Shown: positions 53,481 through 64,000 of the stretch, piece after piece
Position numbering within the stretch: position 1 is the first letter of the stretch
Layout of the letters: each line of letters opens with the position of its first letter
Assembly (NCBI GenBank): GCA_030272585.1
Contig: BSYQ01000002.1
Location: 4,712,001-4,776,000 of the forward strand
Source of the DNA: Bryopsis sp. KO-2023
Lineage: Eukaryota > Chlorophyta > Ulvophyceae > Bryopsidales > Bryopsidaceae
DNA: 64,000 nt
Reading direction: 5' to 3'
The notes under the pieces: model-generated
Seen by the model: only the letters and a program-made list of their open reading frames with translations
Told to the model about the DNA's origin: nothing
Database searches by the model: none
Made by a program: the position numbers and the translations under genes

Positions 53481-56400
53481 TCCTAGGGGGAATTAGGTAA
53501 TTCAAACCAAAGCCATGAAACTTGGACACGATAAAAAAATCCCTGAAGTAAAATTGGCCAAAACAAGAACTTATAAACTTATTGGTTATGAATCGTGCCC
53601 TTGCCTAAACCTTATCCCTATATCTCTGTATAAAAACTTATTGGCAATGTGAATTATCTGCAAGTCTGGCCAACACCTCAACAACTAGAGTGTTGCCCCC
53701 CCCCCTCTTCTTAAAGAAAAAAAAGCCTTCTAAGGAGTGGTTCTTATTCGTAAAAGAAGGGGTAGATCAAAATGGGCAAGTCCAAGGTTGCTTTTAACTA
53801 TTAATCGGCAAAGCTGTGAAATATTATTAGTAATGATGTTTTGACATTACACACAACGTCGAGGTTAAAAGACAGAAAAACAACTTTTTTGTCTCAATCC
53901 AATTCTCTGTTTCGCTTGAGTTGGACGTTGTGTATGCCATGAGAGGTTTCCGTGAAAGAAAACAATCATAAAATTATAATCAAATATCAAAGGTAAATAG
54001 GTCCAAGGTTCCATGGAGCTTTGGAGCATCCTCGTTGATTTCTAGACTAATCCTTTCAAGAGGTTCTTTGCAATGAATCGGTACAACCCTTTGTAGTGGG
54101 CTCTTCTTATTAAGGAGGAAAAATATCTAGCTATAGGCTTGTGGAGATTAGAGGAGGAATCGAATCCATAGTGCCCACCAACCCTAGCGGAACTGTAGGG
54201 TGTTCGATAACGTTTTGTTATAGAAGCATATTTAGCATATGAATATCCAAGCAAAATGGATCACTTCACGTACCTAGCATCATTCTAGATGACTTCTGGT
54301 CTTTTGTTAATTTAATAATATATTTCTCAATATTTCTTCCCGGATTTCTTGTATTCCTAAAGGCTTTTTCTTTTTGTGAGCAATTAATATTATGAATAGG
54401 AAATGTGCTTTTCACCACGACGTACTTTGCTCCACATTAGGGAGTGATCTTGAGTGTTAATGCTGTTGTACTGAATCTACTTCGGTTGCATCATCAATAT
54501 CGTCAAAGACCGTGGGGTCTACCTCTGATCTGATGTGCTCTATGGTATTAAATAAGTCTTGCTTGACAACCAAATTAAAAAAGCCAAAGGTTCCCGTTAA
54601 TTGATTCCTTTTGTATCATGGTAGAATCGGTAGAGTATTTTCGACTTTTCGTTCTCTTTGAAGAAACGAGTTGTTTTCGAGCATCACGATTCACTTGCGC
54701 GCTGTGAGACTGGGTAATATGACGTGAAGAATGGACGACCAATTTCTTAATTTTTGCACAATCCATCACACGGAAATGCACGGCACGGAAATGCTATCGG
54801 TCTGTTCAGTCCTACCGGTCCATTTAGCGTGCAGCTCACAGCAATGATGATCAACTTTCAACAACTATCTAAGCTTACATATGCAACCAATATGCAACGG
54901 TATTTTTGAGAATCTTAGTTAAAGGCTATTGTTAACGCTAGTGTGGGATTTGTTATCTACAACTTATAACTGATACCTCTTTCGGTTTCGAGCGATCTTT
55001 TTCTAAGAAGCGTTTAATATCCGTTTAAGAAGCGTTTAAGTTTTCTAGAAAAACTCCACAATTTTGATACATATGAGTGCGCATCCGCTCTGTTTTATTT
55101 TGACGGCAAATAGAACCCTGAAAAATATACGCGAACAACTCAAAAAAGGAGTGAAAAGAAAAGAAAAAAATACCGACAAGATGTGTATCTTCGAAAGACG
55201 AAAATTTTTGCACGTGTCTTAAATCGAATTGCGACAAAAAAAATCAAAAAAGTATGAGAAAAAATTTGAGTATCTTTTCCAGTGTGTATTATTTTGATTT
55301 ATTGGAATCAGAATAAGATTTTGTTTGCGTACTTCGTAGCGCTCCACCCACGCGTTTGCTTGTCCCACCCCATCCCTCAAAACAAGGATGGAGAAAGCGG
55401 AAGTCATCACAACAACGTCGGGTTGCAAGAGTGAGACCCTATGACGCTATATCACCCAGAACAGGTGGATCCTTAACTTTTTTTTTCCTTTACGAATCAA
55501 ACTTTTCTGTTAATTTTCTAGACTTTGAATCCTTAATTCAATAGCTTCTGAAAAGCTCTATCCTCCTTGGAATCTAGAAGCCTTAGGACTGCTTTATCCA
55601 TAATATTGTTCAAGAGTTTTGTCGGAAGCGCATTCCTAACTCTTAATTTTAGCATTTTTCGTCCCAAAACACCTTGACTTCCTGGCATTTATGTGGCACA
55701 TTCTTCTAGCGAATCGAATTGGACAAATGGAAAGAGTTGCGTGCGAAAAACAATAGTCCCAGGTGCCGCACATCTCTTTTGTTTTCATTGTCTTCTCTCG
55801 TGAAAAAAGAAAACCAACCGGCGGTTCAAATCCTTGGGTCGCGTTCGTCCTTTTTGACCTTGTGTTGTTGGGTGTTTCTTTGTATTCCCGTGGTTTTCAT
55901 TTTCGGCAGTTCTTTGTCACGAGGCTCTCTTACTAGGTCCCCTCGCACGTGCCAGTGCCACGACTGCTCCCTCAGGCGCCGTTTAGCGAAGAGCCGCTCG
56001 CTTAAACTCATTATTTTCTCGCGTAAACGATTCTCTCTTTTGGTGACGGTTATGTCTCTACGTTACGCGTATAAGTTATCGATAATTTTCTTACCATATT
56101 TCTATTGTTTACTTCGAAGAATCAAACGTTGCAATACGTAAGTGATAACTCCTTTATTCAACTACTTAATCACGAGGGACTTGCCTTACTCATTGGTTTA
56201 AGCTTCGAAAAACAACCAATGTTAATGATTCGAACATCGATTCTAATGATGTGTCCTTCAAGTAGTGATCCGTATACGTTGCACAAACTTCTTTGCATCT
56301 GTCATAACATAATCTTACATCCCCATAATAGTATCCTCAATTTCAAGTGCAGCGGATCTCATTAAATGCCAAAAACAGTTTGTCCGGTAGGCAGCGGGTT

Positions 56401-58990
56401 GGATAGTCGCCAGTCGCGTTGCAAACATGGCAATCATTTCTATGTATTCGACGAGGTGGTAAGACAATAGTTGTTCTACTTCAAAAGTAGTCTTGGACTA
56501 CTAGTCCCAAGTTCGGGTACAGGGAGAGCCCAATATTCTACTTTTCTATAATCTCACTCTCCGACTCAAAGAGGAGTGAATGGCCAACCCAACACTGAGC
56601 AATAAATTTCTGGCAATTTTCTGGCGCACAAAAAGAGCATACATGAAAAGAAACTCGGTTGGATCCCCAAATTAGCATAGCATTCGATTTTAGAAGCATT
56701 ACGGCCCGTTCCCGTTCCCGTTCCGTGACCCGTTATCACAGAAACCCGTTGCGACGGCACACACCTCAGAGCACGTTAACGCCTTTGTTGCTGATCCTAA
56801 AGGAGTGCCTCATTTATGCACGAATCATGTTGATCGTCCAGCTGAAGTTGTTCAATTTGGACATTGGATTGACTTGGGCTCTACAGCGCGGGGTGGTCGG
56901 CTGTTGAATCAATTGGGCGATCGGTCTTTAGTCTTGAAAACACAATGCAAAACTGAAAAAGATTCTTATCATCTTAATTAAATGAAGCCATTCGTTGTGG
57001 CTCACCCGTATCTTTTATTGCAATCTAAAAGATTCGACCTCATGCTTGAAGTAGCTTGCATCCCCTTTGTGTTGTCGAAGTCTTTCATTGTGCATATGAA
57101 AAGATTTCCGGTCATGATTAGCTTATCTATATATCTTTTATGGTTTGGGCGATAACATGATGCGAGCAAAATCGGCTTTTCTCTTTATAGATGAATGATA
57201 AGGCTTTTTTCTTAAACTTGCTTCGAATAAAACACGTCCATTATAACCATTACCATTGGAGTTCTTCTTGCAAAATGTTGATTTTCTTGATGTTAAAAAA
57301 AATCCTTCATTGAGTAACATTAACGATGTGTACAAAGATGTTGATGATATTGGTGTTCTTGATATCTTTCGCAATCAGTTCTCTTGTGATACGTTTCAAA
57401 GTCGAAAAGAATGCATCCTCAACCTACAATACCAAGTTCAATTTCAGTTTTTATGAATAGCTCGAAGAACTTGAGTCAAAACATAGGGTGAAGCAGGGAT
57501 GTCGTCCCTAGTAATATTAAAAGATTTCGCTCCAGACGTCGAACGACAACTCAATGCACTCATGTTGATGATTCTTCTCCTGCCCGGAAGTTGCCTTCGA
57601 GTCGGGAAGCAACCTCATTCGTCATGGTCTGATGCTCGTCTTTCTCGCGGGCTTCTCTTCCCTCTTTCATGCCATAGTATCACGTTGTTTGTGTGTATTT
57701 CACTCGCTACTCCAGTCTCAGTCTTTCAAAGTTCGTAAAAAAGCGTTTCGTTGTAGCTACGAAAGCAAACGCTCGTCCTTAGCGTCAAAATACTGGTCCA
57801 CGAGGATTAGCATACGTTCCAATAGATTCGACGTTATCCTCAACATGCCCACAGATATTCCCTTCAATAGCAGAAAACACGGAAACAACTTCACCATTAA
57901 AAACCCGGACTGCCGTGATAACTCTGCCGTGTGTTCATACATAAACCATAGATATCATAATTATCACTCCGACATTTGTGAAACACAATAATGAAATGTA
58001 AGCAAAGTATATCAACCTTACAACCCGTGCATGTGGATCCATGTTGCTTCTAGATATTCACCAAGGTTCGTTGGCGCCGCTTATGCCACAAATCAACCCG
58101 TCCCGTCCTGCTCCACAAACAAGTGCCACTTCGCCCAAATCCACCTCAATTACTGCCTTCGTCGGACCACGGGTGATCGATCACTACCTATCACCATCCA
58201 TGATATGATGGTGTCCCGCCAAGAAAATTAGGTGTATATTCTTATAGAGATCCATATATACATTGTCGACATGCTAAAAGCAAAGTTAGGGCACGACGGG
58301 CACACATTTTTAGCGCACGTACACCACGTGATGATTTCGCAGAATGAAACGCCATTAGCTCCTCACGTGGAAAAGGCATAGAATGCGATCAAGTTGGCTA
58401 ATGCAACAATTCTCACTAAGCCTTCTTAAGTCGTTCTTGCATCTGGTTTTTCAAAAATTGATTTTGACTCACCGGGACTCAAAATAACATGACTCCTTAA
58501 TAAGCGACAATTGAGTTGAGAATTCCTTTTTCTGGCTTCCGCGGATCGTGCGTCATTGGATGTGATAAGAAAACTTCTTTCTCTCTTCATGTTTCGGAGG
58601 AAAGAAAAAAGTTGCCTTCAACTATGGCCTCCGCTCTGAAGAAAAAAGTAGATTAAACAAAGGGGAACTGTATAAATTGAGATATCAGTAAGCGTGAGGT
58701 TGCTCTTGCATATTTTTGGTTTTGAGTCATCATGCTACAAATGCAGATTCTGCTTCAACACGATATTTTTCTGTTACTTTCGTGTTGCACCGAACCGAAT
58801 CGATATCAAATGTGCTACTTTTCCTTATTCGCAATAATTTAAACAGTCTTGAGCCCTGAATTTTCCACTCAAGCTTCCTTGTCAATCCACCAGTAGCTTG
58901 AAAAGTTCCAAATATACACTCGTGTTCTGAATTCCTCTTGTGTGCAAGGGGTGGAGGAAGGCTGTTAGGCTCGAATGCTTTTAATGCTGA
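53481..58990. other. AT-rich DNA of different texture, no recognised gene
   Basis: Long homopolymers, frequent before this point, nearly vanish. Frames such as 54254-54042 (minus) and 57256-57456 (plus) look faintly protein-like, but I recognise no family. TTCCCGTTCCCGTTCC occurs at 56707. Confidence 0.45.
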
Positions 58991-58993
58991 TGA

Positions 58994-59037
58994 CAGAATT
59001 GACCCGGCAGAATTGATCCGACAGAATTGACCCTACA
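58994..59037. repeat. three tandem CAGAATTGAYCC units
   Basis: GACAGAATTGACCC, GGCAGAATTGATCC and GACAGAATTGACCC follow one another just outside the foldback element. Confidence 0.7.
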
Positions 59038-59051
59038 AAACTAATAGCCCA

Positions 59052-60107
59052 ACAGAGTTGTGCGCCAGGCCGAATATCCTTAACGACAACGGAACGGCAA
59101 CGGCAACGGCAATTAACGGCCGTTAATTGCCGTGAAAACCGTTGCCGTACCGTTGTCGGACAACGGTTTAACGGCCGTTAACGGTGGCATAACGGCCCGT
59201 TGCAACGGCCACCGTTAAAGGCGCTTTTTGTGTTTTGGCATCCCGTACTACAATTATTACTAATACATGTTCCACCCCGTCCCGTTCGTTCCCCGCTCGT
59301 TTCGCGAGTGAGGAAGGAAGTGAAGGCGTTTAGAAATAGAATAAAACGAATCTATGTGTTCTCCCGAGCACGTCGCACTTTGTCGCGTGCGAAACGAGTG
59401 AGAAACGAGGGAGAAAAACCAGTTTCTTTTTTTTCCACAGAAACTGGCGTATCTCCTTCGTTTCTCACCCGTTTTGCGCGCGACAAAGTGCTAAGTGCTC
59501 ACAAACGTATCGCCCATACTTCTGTCCGTTTGTTTTTGCAGTCGAAATATCCAGGAAGTGGTTCCGACGTGTATTTAAAATGCATGAATTTGGTGAGTCC
59601 TCGGAATCACCCTCTGGATACTTCGACTGAAAAAACCAACGAACAGAAGTATGGGCGATACGTTTGTGAGCACTCAGCACTTTGTCGCGCGCAAAACGGG
59701 TGAGAAACGAGGGAGATACGCCAGTTTCTGTGGAAAAAAAAGAAACTGGTTTTTCTCCCTCGTTTCTCACTCGTTTCGCACGCGACAAAGTGCGACGTGC
59801 TCGGGAAACGTTCTTCGTTTTATTTTGTTGTTTTTTTCACAGAGTTTCACCTGCCTTGCGTTCGAAACAAGCGAGGAGAGAATAAGATGGTCGGATTCCA
59901 TATTAATAATGCTTCTAATTTAGTAACACTTGCCGTTGTTGTTTTCAACAACGGAAGACGCCGTTGCAACGGCTCTGTGACCGTTAACGGCGTTTTAACG
60001 GCCATTAACGGTCACAGGGAACCGCTGACGGTAACGGTACGGCAACGGCCCGTTATCGTTAACGGCGCCGTTATTCACGGCGCCGTTGCAACGGCGCACA
60101 ACTCTGT
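59052..60107. mobile_element. large foldback element (about 1.06 kb)
   Basis: The ends are perfect inverted repeats ACAGAGTTGTGCGCC (59052-59066 and 60093-60107). Inside them each arm holds an AACGGC/GCCGTT-rich block, a diverged stretch, and a well-matched inner arm (about 59366-59570 and 59605-59813). The inner arm includes GACAAAGTGC and GAGAAACGAGGGAGA. The central loop is only about 30 bases. The same peptide frame appears on both strands because the arms mirror each other, so these frames are not genes. Confidence 0.8.
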
Positions 60108-60119
60108 AGCCCAATTGAG

Positions 60120-60605
60120 TCTAACTCAGCTAAGCAAACAAGGGTTTGTTTGCAACCGCGATTTTGAAAATCATCTGAATGACTTTAGCGTTCCACCAAC
60201 TATAGGCCTTGACTTGCAAGAGAATTGCTTTTGTTGCTGCACTACCTTAACAACTGGCATGTGGCTGGTGGGTCAACCAATCGATTCTGGTTCGGAGCTC
60301 GTTTCATTTCTAAGTAGACTAAAGCTGCCGGACTTGTAAACGTTGACGATGTTAGAGGTAACAAAGTGTCTTGTGTCAAAGTAGGGGAAATTATTCCAAT
60401 GCCATTCGAGTGCTTAGCTTCTACATATCGTTCCGATTAGTGTGACATGTCCACAAGTGTGAAATTCTTTATGAAGAAGGCCAAGACTATCTAGAGTTAT
60501 GTTTGTTGCGTTTTTTTAAAGACTCCAATATGCAAGGGGCATTATCTAGTGTTGGATAGTATTGTCACCGAGACATAATTGAAGAGTATTCGATAGAAAA
60601 AGACA
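60120..60605 (+). other. intergenic, possible short coding remnant
   Basis: A frame open to 60339 reads FENHLNDFSVPPTIGLDLQ and similar, but no family is recognised. Confidence 0.2.
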
Positions 60606-60611
60606 GGGCTC

Positions 60612-60762
60612 CTCGTTTACTCCATTCCCTTCCCTTTCATATTCCCTTTTATATTTTATATTCCCTTCGTTTATTCCCTTCCCTTCCTAATTTTATCCCC
60701 TTCCCTCCCCTTTTTTATTCCCTTTAATATTTTATATTCCCTCCGTTTATTCCCCCTACCAG
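60612..60762. repeat. TTTATTCCC-type short repeat tract
   Basis: Repeated ATTCCCTT and TATTTTATATTCCC units occur, with a 25-30 base segment occurring twice (CGTTTATTCCC). Confidence 0.7.
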
Positions 60763-62027
60763 ATTTGTAATACTATCGAAGAGGTTGTATCGCTCTCACC
60801 GCGCCATACTTCCGGGTCTCTAGGTTTCCGAAGAACGTTGTGATACAAGCGATACTTCAAATACAATTGATAGGTCAACAACAAATAGTTGTCATCGATC
60901 AAATGAGGCGTTGCAAACTGACTGAAACGTCTACGCATGTAATCGGTAACTCCCACTTTTTTCTCCGACACATCGCCCTTGCCGTCGGAAAACAAATATG
61001 GCAATAAAGCCATCTCTTCCGATGGAAAGTCTTCGTTGTTGTCAACAAAACGGACACGTTCTGATTCTAACATGTCGCGTTGATCAACTTCACCCACCAC
61101 ATCTTCCCCCTCTTCCATCACATCGTTAGCAGTAGGAAGAATCATCTGAGGTTCATATTCCAAGGCTACCACTCTTGTTTTGCGTGCAAACGCAGCAATA
61201 TGTTCCACTGCTAAACGGCGTATAGTAGAAACTCGAACACGACTAGTTTTTTCGTATGCGGTGGCATAACTAGGGGCATGTCGATTTGTGATGCGTAACT
61301 CATGGATGATATGTTCAACTTGTCCTTTTTCACGAGTTGACCAAGGCAGTCGATTCAATGCCAAGGGCCTTAGAATTCGAGTCAATGGCTTGATCTGCAC
61401 ATTGTTGTTGGTTTGTGGAAAAAACGTGGTCAGGCTAAACAATGATGTGCCTTCGATATACAACAACGCCAAAAACAATCGATGAACGGGTGGAAGCTCC
61501 AGTGTCTCTCGCCATAAGTTGATGTCACCCGTTGGAGCAAGACATAGCGGGGGTAATCTATTCTTGCATCTCATGCACACGACATATCGATTCGATTCAT
61601 CAATTTTTTTGGCACCAACTTTAGCATGTGGACAAAGCTTGAAGAACGGAAGGGCATCAAGGTGATCAATCTCAACAGCCTCCACCACATCCCAGACTCT
61701 GTCCGATCGAATATGAGGATGATAATACCGTGCAGTGTTGCATTTAACGCAAACGACCATATTCTTGATCGCACGATCACCATATCTATCCGTCATTTTC
61801 TTGTATGCTTTAGCAATCGCATCGTTCAACACCGGAGTGTCTCGTTCTGGAGCATGTGTGGGACCGCATTTGCTACACTTCGAACGATGTCAAACATGGA
61901 TAGGTTCAAGTATGTTCGTGTCTGGTGAAGGTGAACGTTGTGCATGTTCTTCGTCGTGTGTAAGACCTTGCACATCTTGTTGCAAGACGTCATCCAAAAT
62001 GGACGATGGTCCTTCTCTACCCGCCAT
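60756..62027 (-). pseudogene. Helitron-like polyprotein N-terminal fragment, interrupted by TGA
   Basis: From the ATG at 62027, a frame of 45 codons meets TGA (61892-61890). The same frame then runs open for about 380 codons to 60756. It contains Cys pairs (CSKC, CVKC, CMRC) and near the end MALLPYLFSDGKG followed by DYMRRRF and LYLKYRLYHNVL. That resembles the start of the Helitron-like N domain, where LFPYLFPxGxG is common, and the preceding Cys-rich region of Helitron-type proteins. Rep and helicase parts are absent: the frame ends in the TATTCCC tract. It is therefore a truncated, probably dead remnant. Family assignment rests on motif memory only. Confidence 0.45.
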
Positions 62028-62247
62028 TCTAAGCAACAAGTAAAACACAAACATCACAATATCCAAGACCAATTAATAAAACCACCACTTAAAGAAACGA
62101 GGTCGTAAACAAATAAACTAACCACCCTCATGAACAACGAGAACCCCCCCCAAAAAAAATAAAAATAAATCAAGTCCACTTTTGCTCCCTCTTCCTAATA
62201 CCAATGATGTCTCCTAAAATCTTGCCATCCTTTACGTTTCCCCCCAT

Positions 62248-62630
62248 CTATCCAACTCGATGCGACAGGCACATCACGAGTAGGGATTTCGTCACATTAG
62301 TTGATTCAGCCCTCGCTTTTTCTGTCTCGGTGAAACGATCTATTTGAGTATCTGTGTACCGAGTTTTATTGACATATACCAATGACCTCTGTCCGGACGA
62401 TCCCATAAAGTTTACTTTCACGAAAAGGCAATCGTCGACAGCAAATCTGAAGCAACGTAACCGACGTCGACTCTCTTTGGCATCAAAATTGAATTCCTAA
62501 ATAACAGCAACCGGCAAAAAGAATCTGTTTTTGGTTCCCCGCGGATTGACTACAAAGCCCATAGGCTCATCCAAATCATCTTGAACTTTTTCTAGTTTAA
62601 CAGCTTCCCCCAACCAGTCATGGGCTGCAC
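62248..62630 (-). pseudogene. coding-like fragment with in-frame TAG
   Basis: The minus-strand frame reads LEKVQDDLDEPMGFVVNPRG and on to VAVI, then TAG (62499-62497). It continues in the same frame with EFNFDAKESRRRLRCFRFAV and further to a stop at 62248. The mix of residues looks like real protein. No family is recognised. Its upstream side runs straight into the foldback repeat at 62619, as if that had inserted into it. Confidence 0.35.
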
Positions 62631-62993
62631 AGGACAGGGTTCTGTGCAGGTTCTGTGCACCCTGTGCTGTCCTGTCCTGTGCAGCGGAATTGCACAGGCC
62701 AGAACAGCACAGACTGTCTGTTCTGTGCACAGGGTCAGACCTGTGGTGCACAGGTGCACAGACCTGCACAGCACAGCACAGACCTGCACAAAATCTGCAC
62801 AGAACTGCACAGAATCTGCACAGATTTTGCACAGAATCTGCACAGAACTGCACAGAAACTGCACAGAAACTGCACAGACCCTGTCTGTGCTGTGCTGTAC
62901 AGGTCTGTGCACCTGTGCAGCACAGGTCTGACCCTGTGCACAGAACAGACAGTCTGTGCTGTCCTGTCCTGTGCACAGAGGTCTCAGCCCATG
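62619..62993. mobile_element. foldback repeat built of TGCACAG units
   Basis: The ends CATGGGCTG and CAGCCCATG are inverted. The arms (about 100 bases, for instance CAGACTGTCTGTTCTGTGCA on the left against TGCACAGAACAGACAGTCTG on the right) match almost fully. The centre is a tandem run of CTGCACAGAA and CTGCACAGAT units. Long frames on both strands are by-products. Confidence 0.85.
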
Positions 62994-63549
62994 TCTGCCC
63001 CCAACATCAACGTTTTTGCCAAGTTTGAAGGAATTCTAACCCTTTCTTATGATAACTCTTTTGAAACTCGTAGTCGGTGGCATCATCGATCCCGACCCAA
63101 AAGCATACATTAAACAAGTCTGTAGCAAAGAAAAAAGAGTAGCAAAAAAAAAGAGTGAAAAATAATTATTGCTTCTATTGTAATAGTCCACAATCAACGG
63201 TGTCATATCCAACCCCTTGAGAGTTGGAGGTGCTTGAGGTCGCCACATATTTTTCTTTATTTCCCTAAGCTATACATGTTTTGGGAAACCGATTGTGTCA
63301 AAATTGTAAAAGAAACCCACAAAAGTAATATACAAATAGCCGAGCTTTGATTGATTTGATACCACATAAATAGCCTAATTGAGGTATGGTCGTAATCGTC
63401 TTTGGTCGTCGAGTGTTTTCGAGTGAGAAAGTCTTGAGATCTGACTGGACTTCAGTGACTTCGAAAAAGGAGACACGCTTTAAGTCTCTTTTAAGACATT
63501 GTTGACTCTCGACAGATTATTGTTTTGTTGATAAAGAAAAATTAGCTAG
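62994..63549. other. AT-rich intergenic
   Basis: Nothing recognised. Confidence 0.4.
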
Positions 63550-63823
63550 TCAGCTGAAGAGGGATAAGCTGTCTTGTTTATTTATTATTATTATTATTTC
63601 ACGCTCAGAAGTGGTGCTGAGTGTTATAGTGACTGCATTGCTGACTTTTCGTATGGCACCTGAAGTAACTAATATTTCAAAGATATCAGTGTATCTTCCA
63701 TTTGTTACTTTTGCGTACTCTTCTATTTTATCAACTATGTGGCCGCTCTGCCGAAAGTTTTCCAACACTTGCATGTAATAATTGCGATGTTTCACCACTT
63801 GATCAACCATCAATCCCCTCAAA
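63550..63823 (-). CDS. hypothetical exon
   Basis: A minus-strand frame reads VVKHRNYYMQVLENFRQSGH and then IVDKIEEYAKVTNGRYTDIF, an ordinary globular or helical composition. TTTCCACAG just upstream could be a 3' splice site. I recognise no family. The Ile run at the end is the (AAT)n microsatellite. Confidence 0.3.
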
Positions 63824-64000
63824 TCCCTGTGGAAATCTTGTCATCCCCCTTATAACAAAATGACACAGCGGAAGAAACAATTTCCCTACCCTGCTACGGA
63901 AAGGGGTAGGTCATTACTTACTGGAAAAAATGACTCTAGTATGACCCTAGCATGATCGTTGATTAGGACAGTGCCACGAGAGTCTCTCCGTGGGAATCAA

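Noticed and set aside
54042-54254. 70-residue minus-strand frame, possibly organellar
   Set aside because: It has a protein-like look, but I could not tie it to any gene, and no neighbouring organellar gene is present.
59200-60339. Similar proteins encoded on both strands at 59.2-60.3 kb
   Set aside because: The mirror-image frames result from the arms of the foldback element.
28592-62499. Genome-wide recoding of TAG as sense
   Set aside because: TAG ends gag and pol of element 1, pol of element 2 and the thioredoxin-like gene, so it is an ordinary stop here.
62497-63113. Cys/His-rich frames with CTGCTQ- or LHRxC-like repeats on both strands
   Set aside because: They are translations of the TGCACAG tandem and inverted repeat.

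Overview
This window comes from a repeat-rich eukaryotic genome. It holds two nested Ty3/gypsy chromoviruses, an intact-looking APE-type LINE with target-site duplications, three broken F-box/WD40 genes, two minisatellite arrays, foldback elements and a Helitron-like fragment. It also holds an intron-containing thioredoxin-like gene. That protein resembles the atypical Cys-His-rich (ACHT) chloroplast thioredoxins and has a possible transit-type N-terminus, so a photosynthetic eukaryote (an alga or other green-lineage organism) is my best guess. I cannot name the species. No bacterial operons, CRISPR array or rRNA were seen.

Layout. 1-9726: LTR retrotransposon 1 (tail of the 5' LTR, PBS, long gag, pol with chromodomain, an extra coiled-coil ORF, 174-bp 3' LTR). 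It sits inside the gag gene of retrotransposon 2 (9727-14945; gag remainder, GGGAAAC frameshift site, pol with chromodomain, about 513-bp 3' LTR). The internal part of element 2 contains no CpG dinucleotide over about 4.7 kb although its pol is uninterrupted, while its LTR carries about 34 CpGs. 15-22.2 kb and 32-39.5 kb: two arms in inverted orientation, each with an F-box/WD40 gene, shared dispersed repeats and a ~70-bp minisatellite. Between them lie a third F-box/WD40 gene (25.3-26.3 kb) and the LINE (27449-31985). 39.5-48.5 kb: decayed repeats, a short G-rich terminal-inverted-repeat element and tRNA-like pieces. 48.8-49.8 kb: the thioredoxin-like gene on the minus strand. 50.4-53.5 kb: homopolymer-rich noncoding DNA. 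53.5-64 kb: DNA of visibly different texture (few homopolymer runs, AT-richer) with two large foldback elements, a Helitron-like N-terminal fragment and coding-like fragments broken by stops.

How it fits together. Nearly everything recognisable is mobile DNA or a gene copied along with repeats. The F-box/WD40 genes encode putative substrate receptors of SCF ubiquitin ligases, but all three copies carry a different lesion (repeat-driven frameshift, frameshift, nonsense codon), so the cluster looks like a decaying gene family. The thioredoxin-like gene is the only host gene that looks functional. Coordinates of dispersed repeats were judged by eye and are approximate. The start of several open frames in the elements is not an ATG, and this is stated where it matters.
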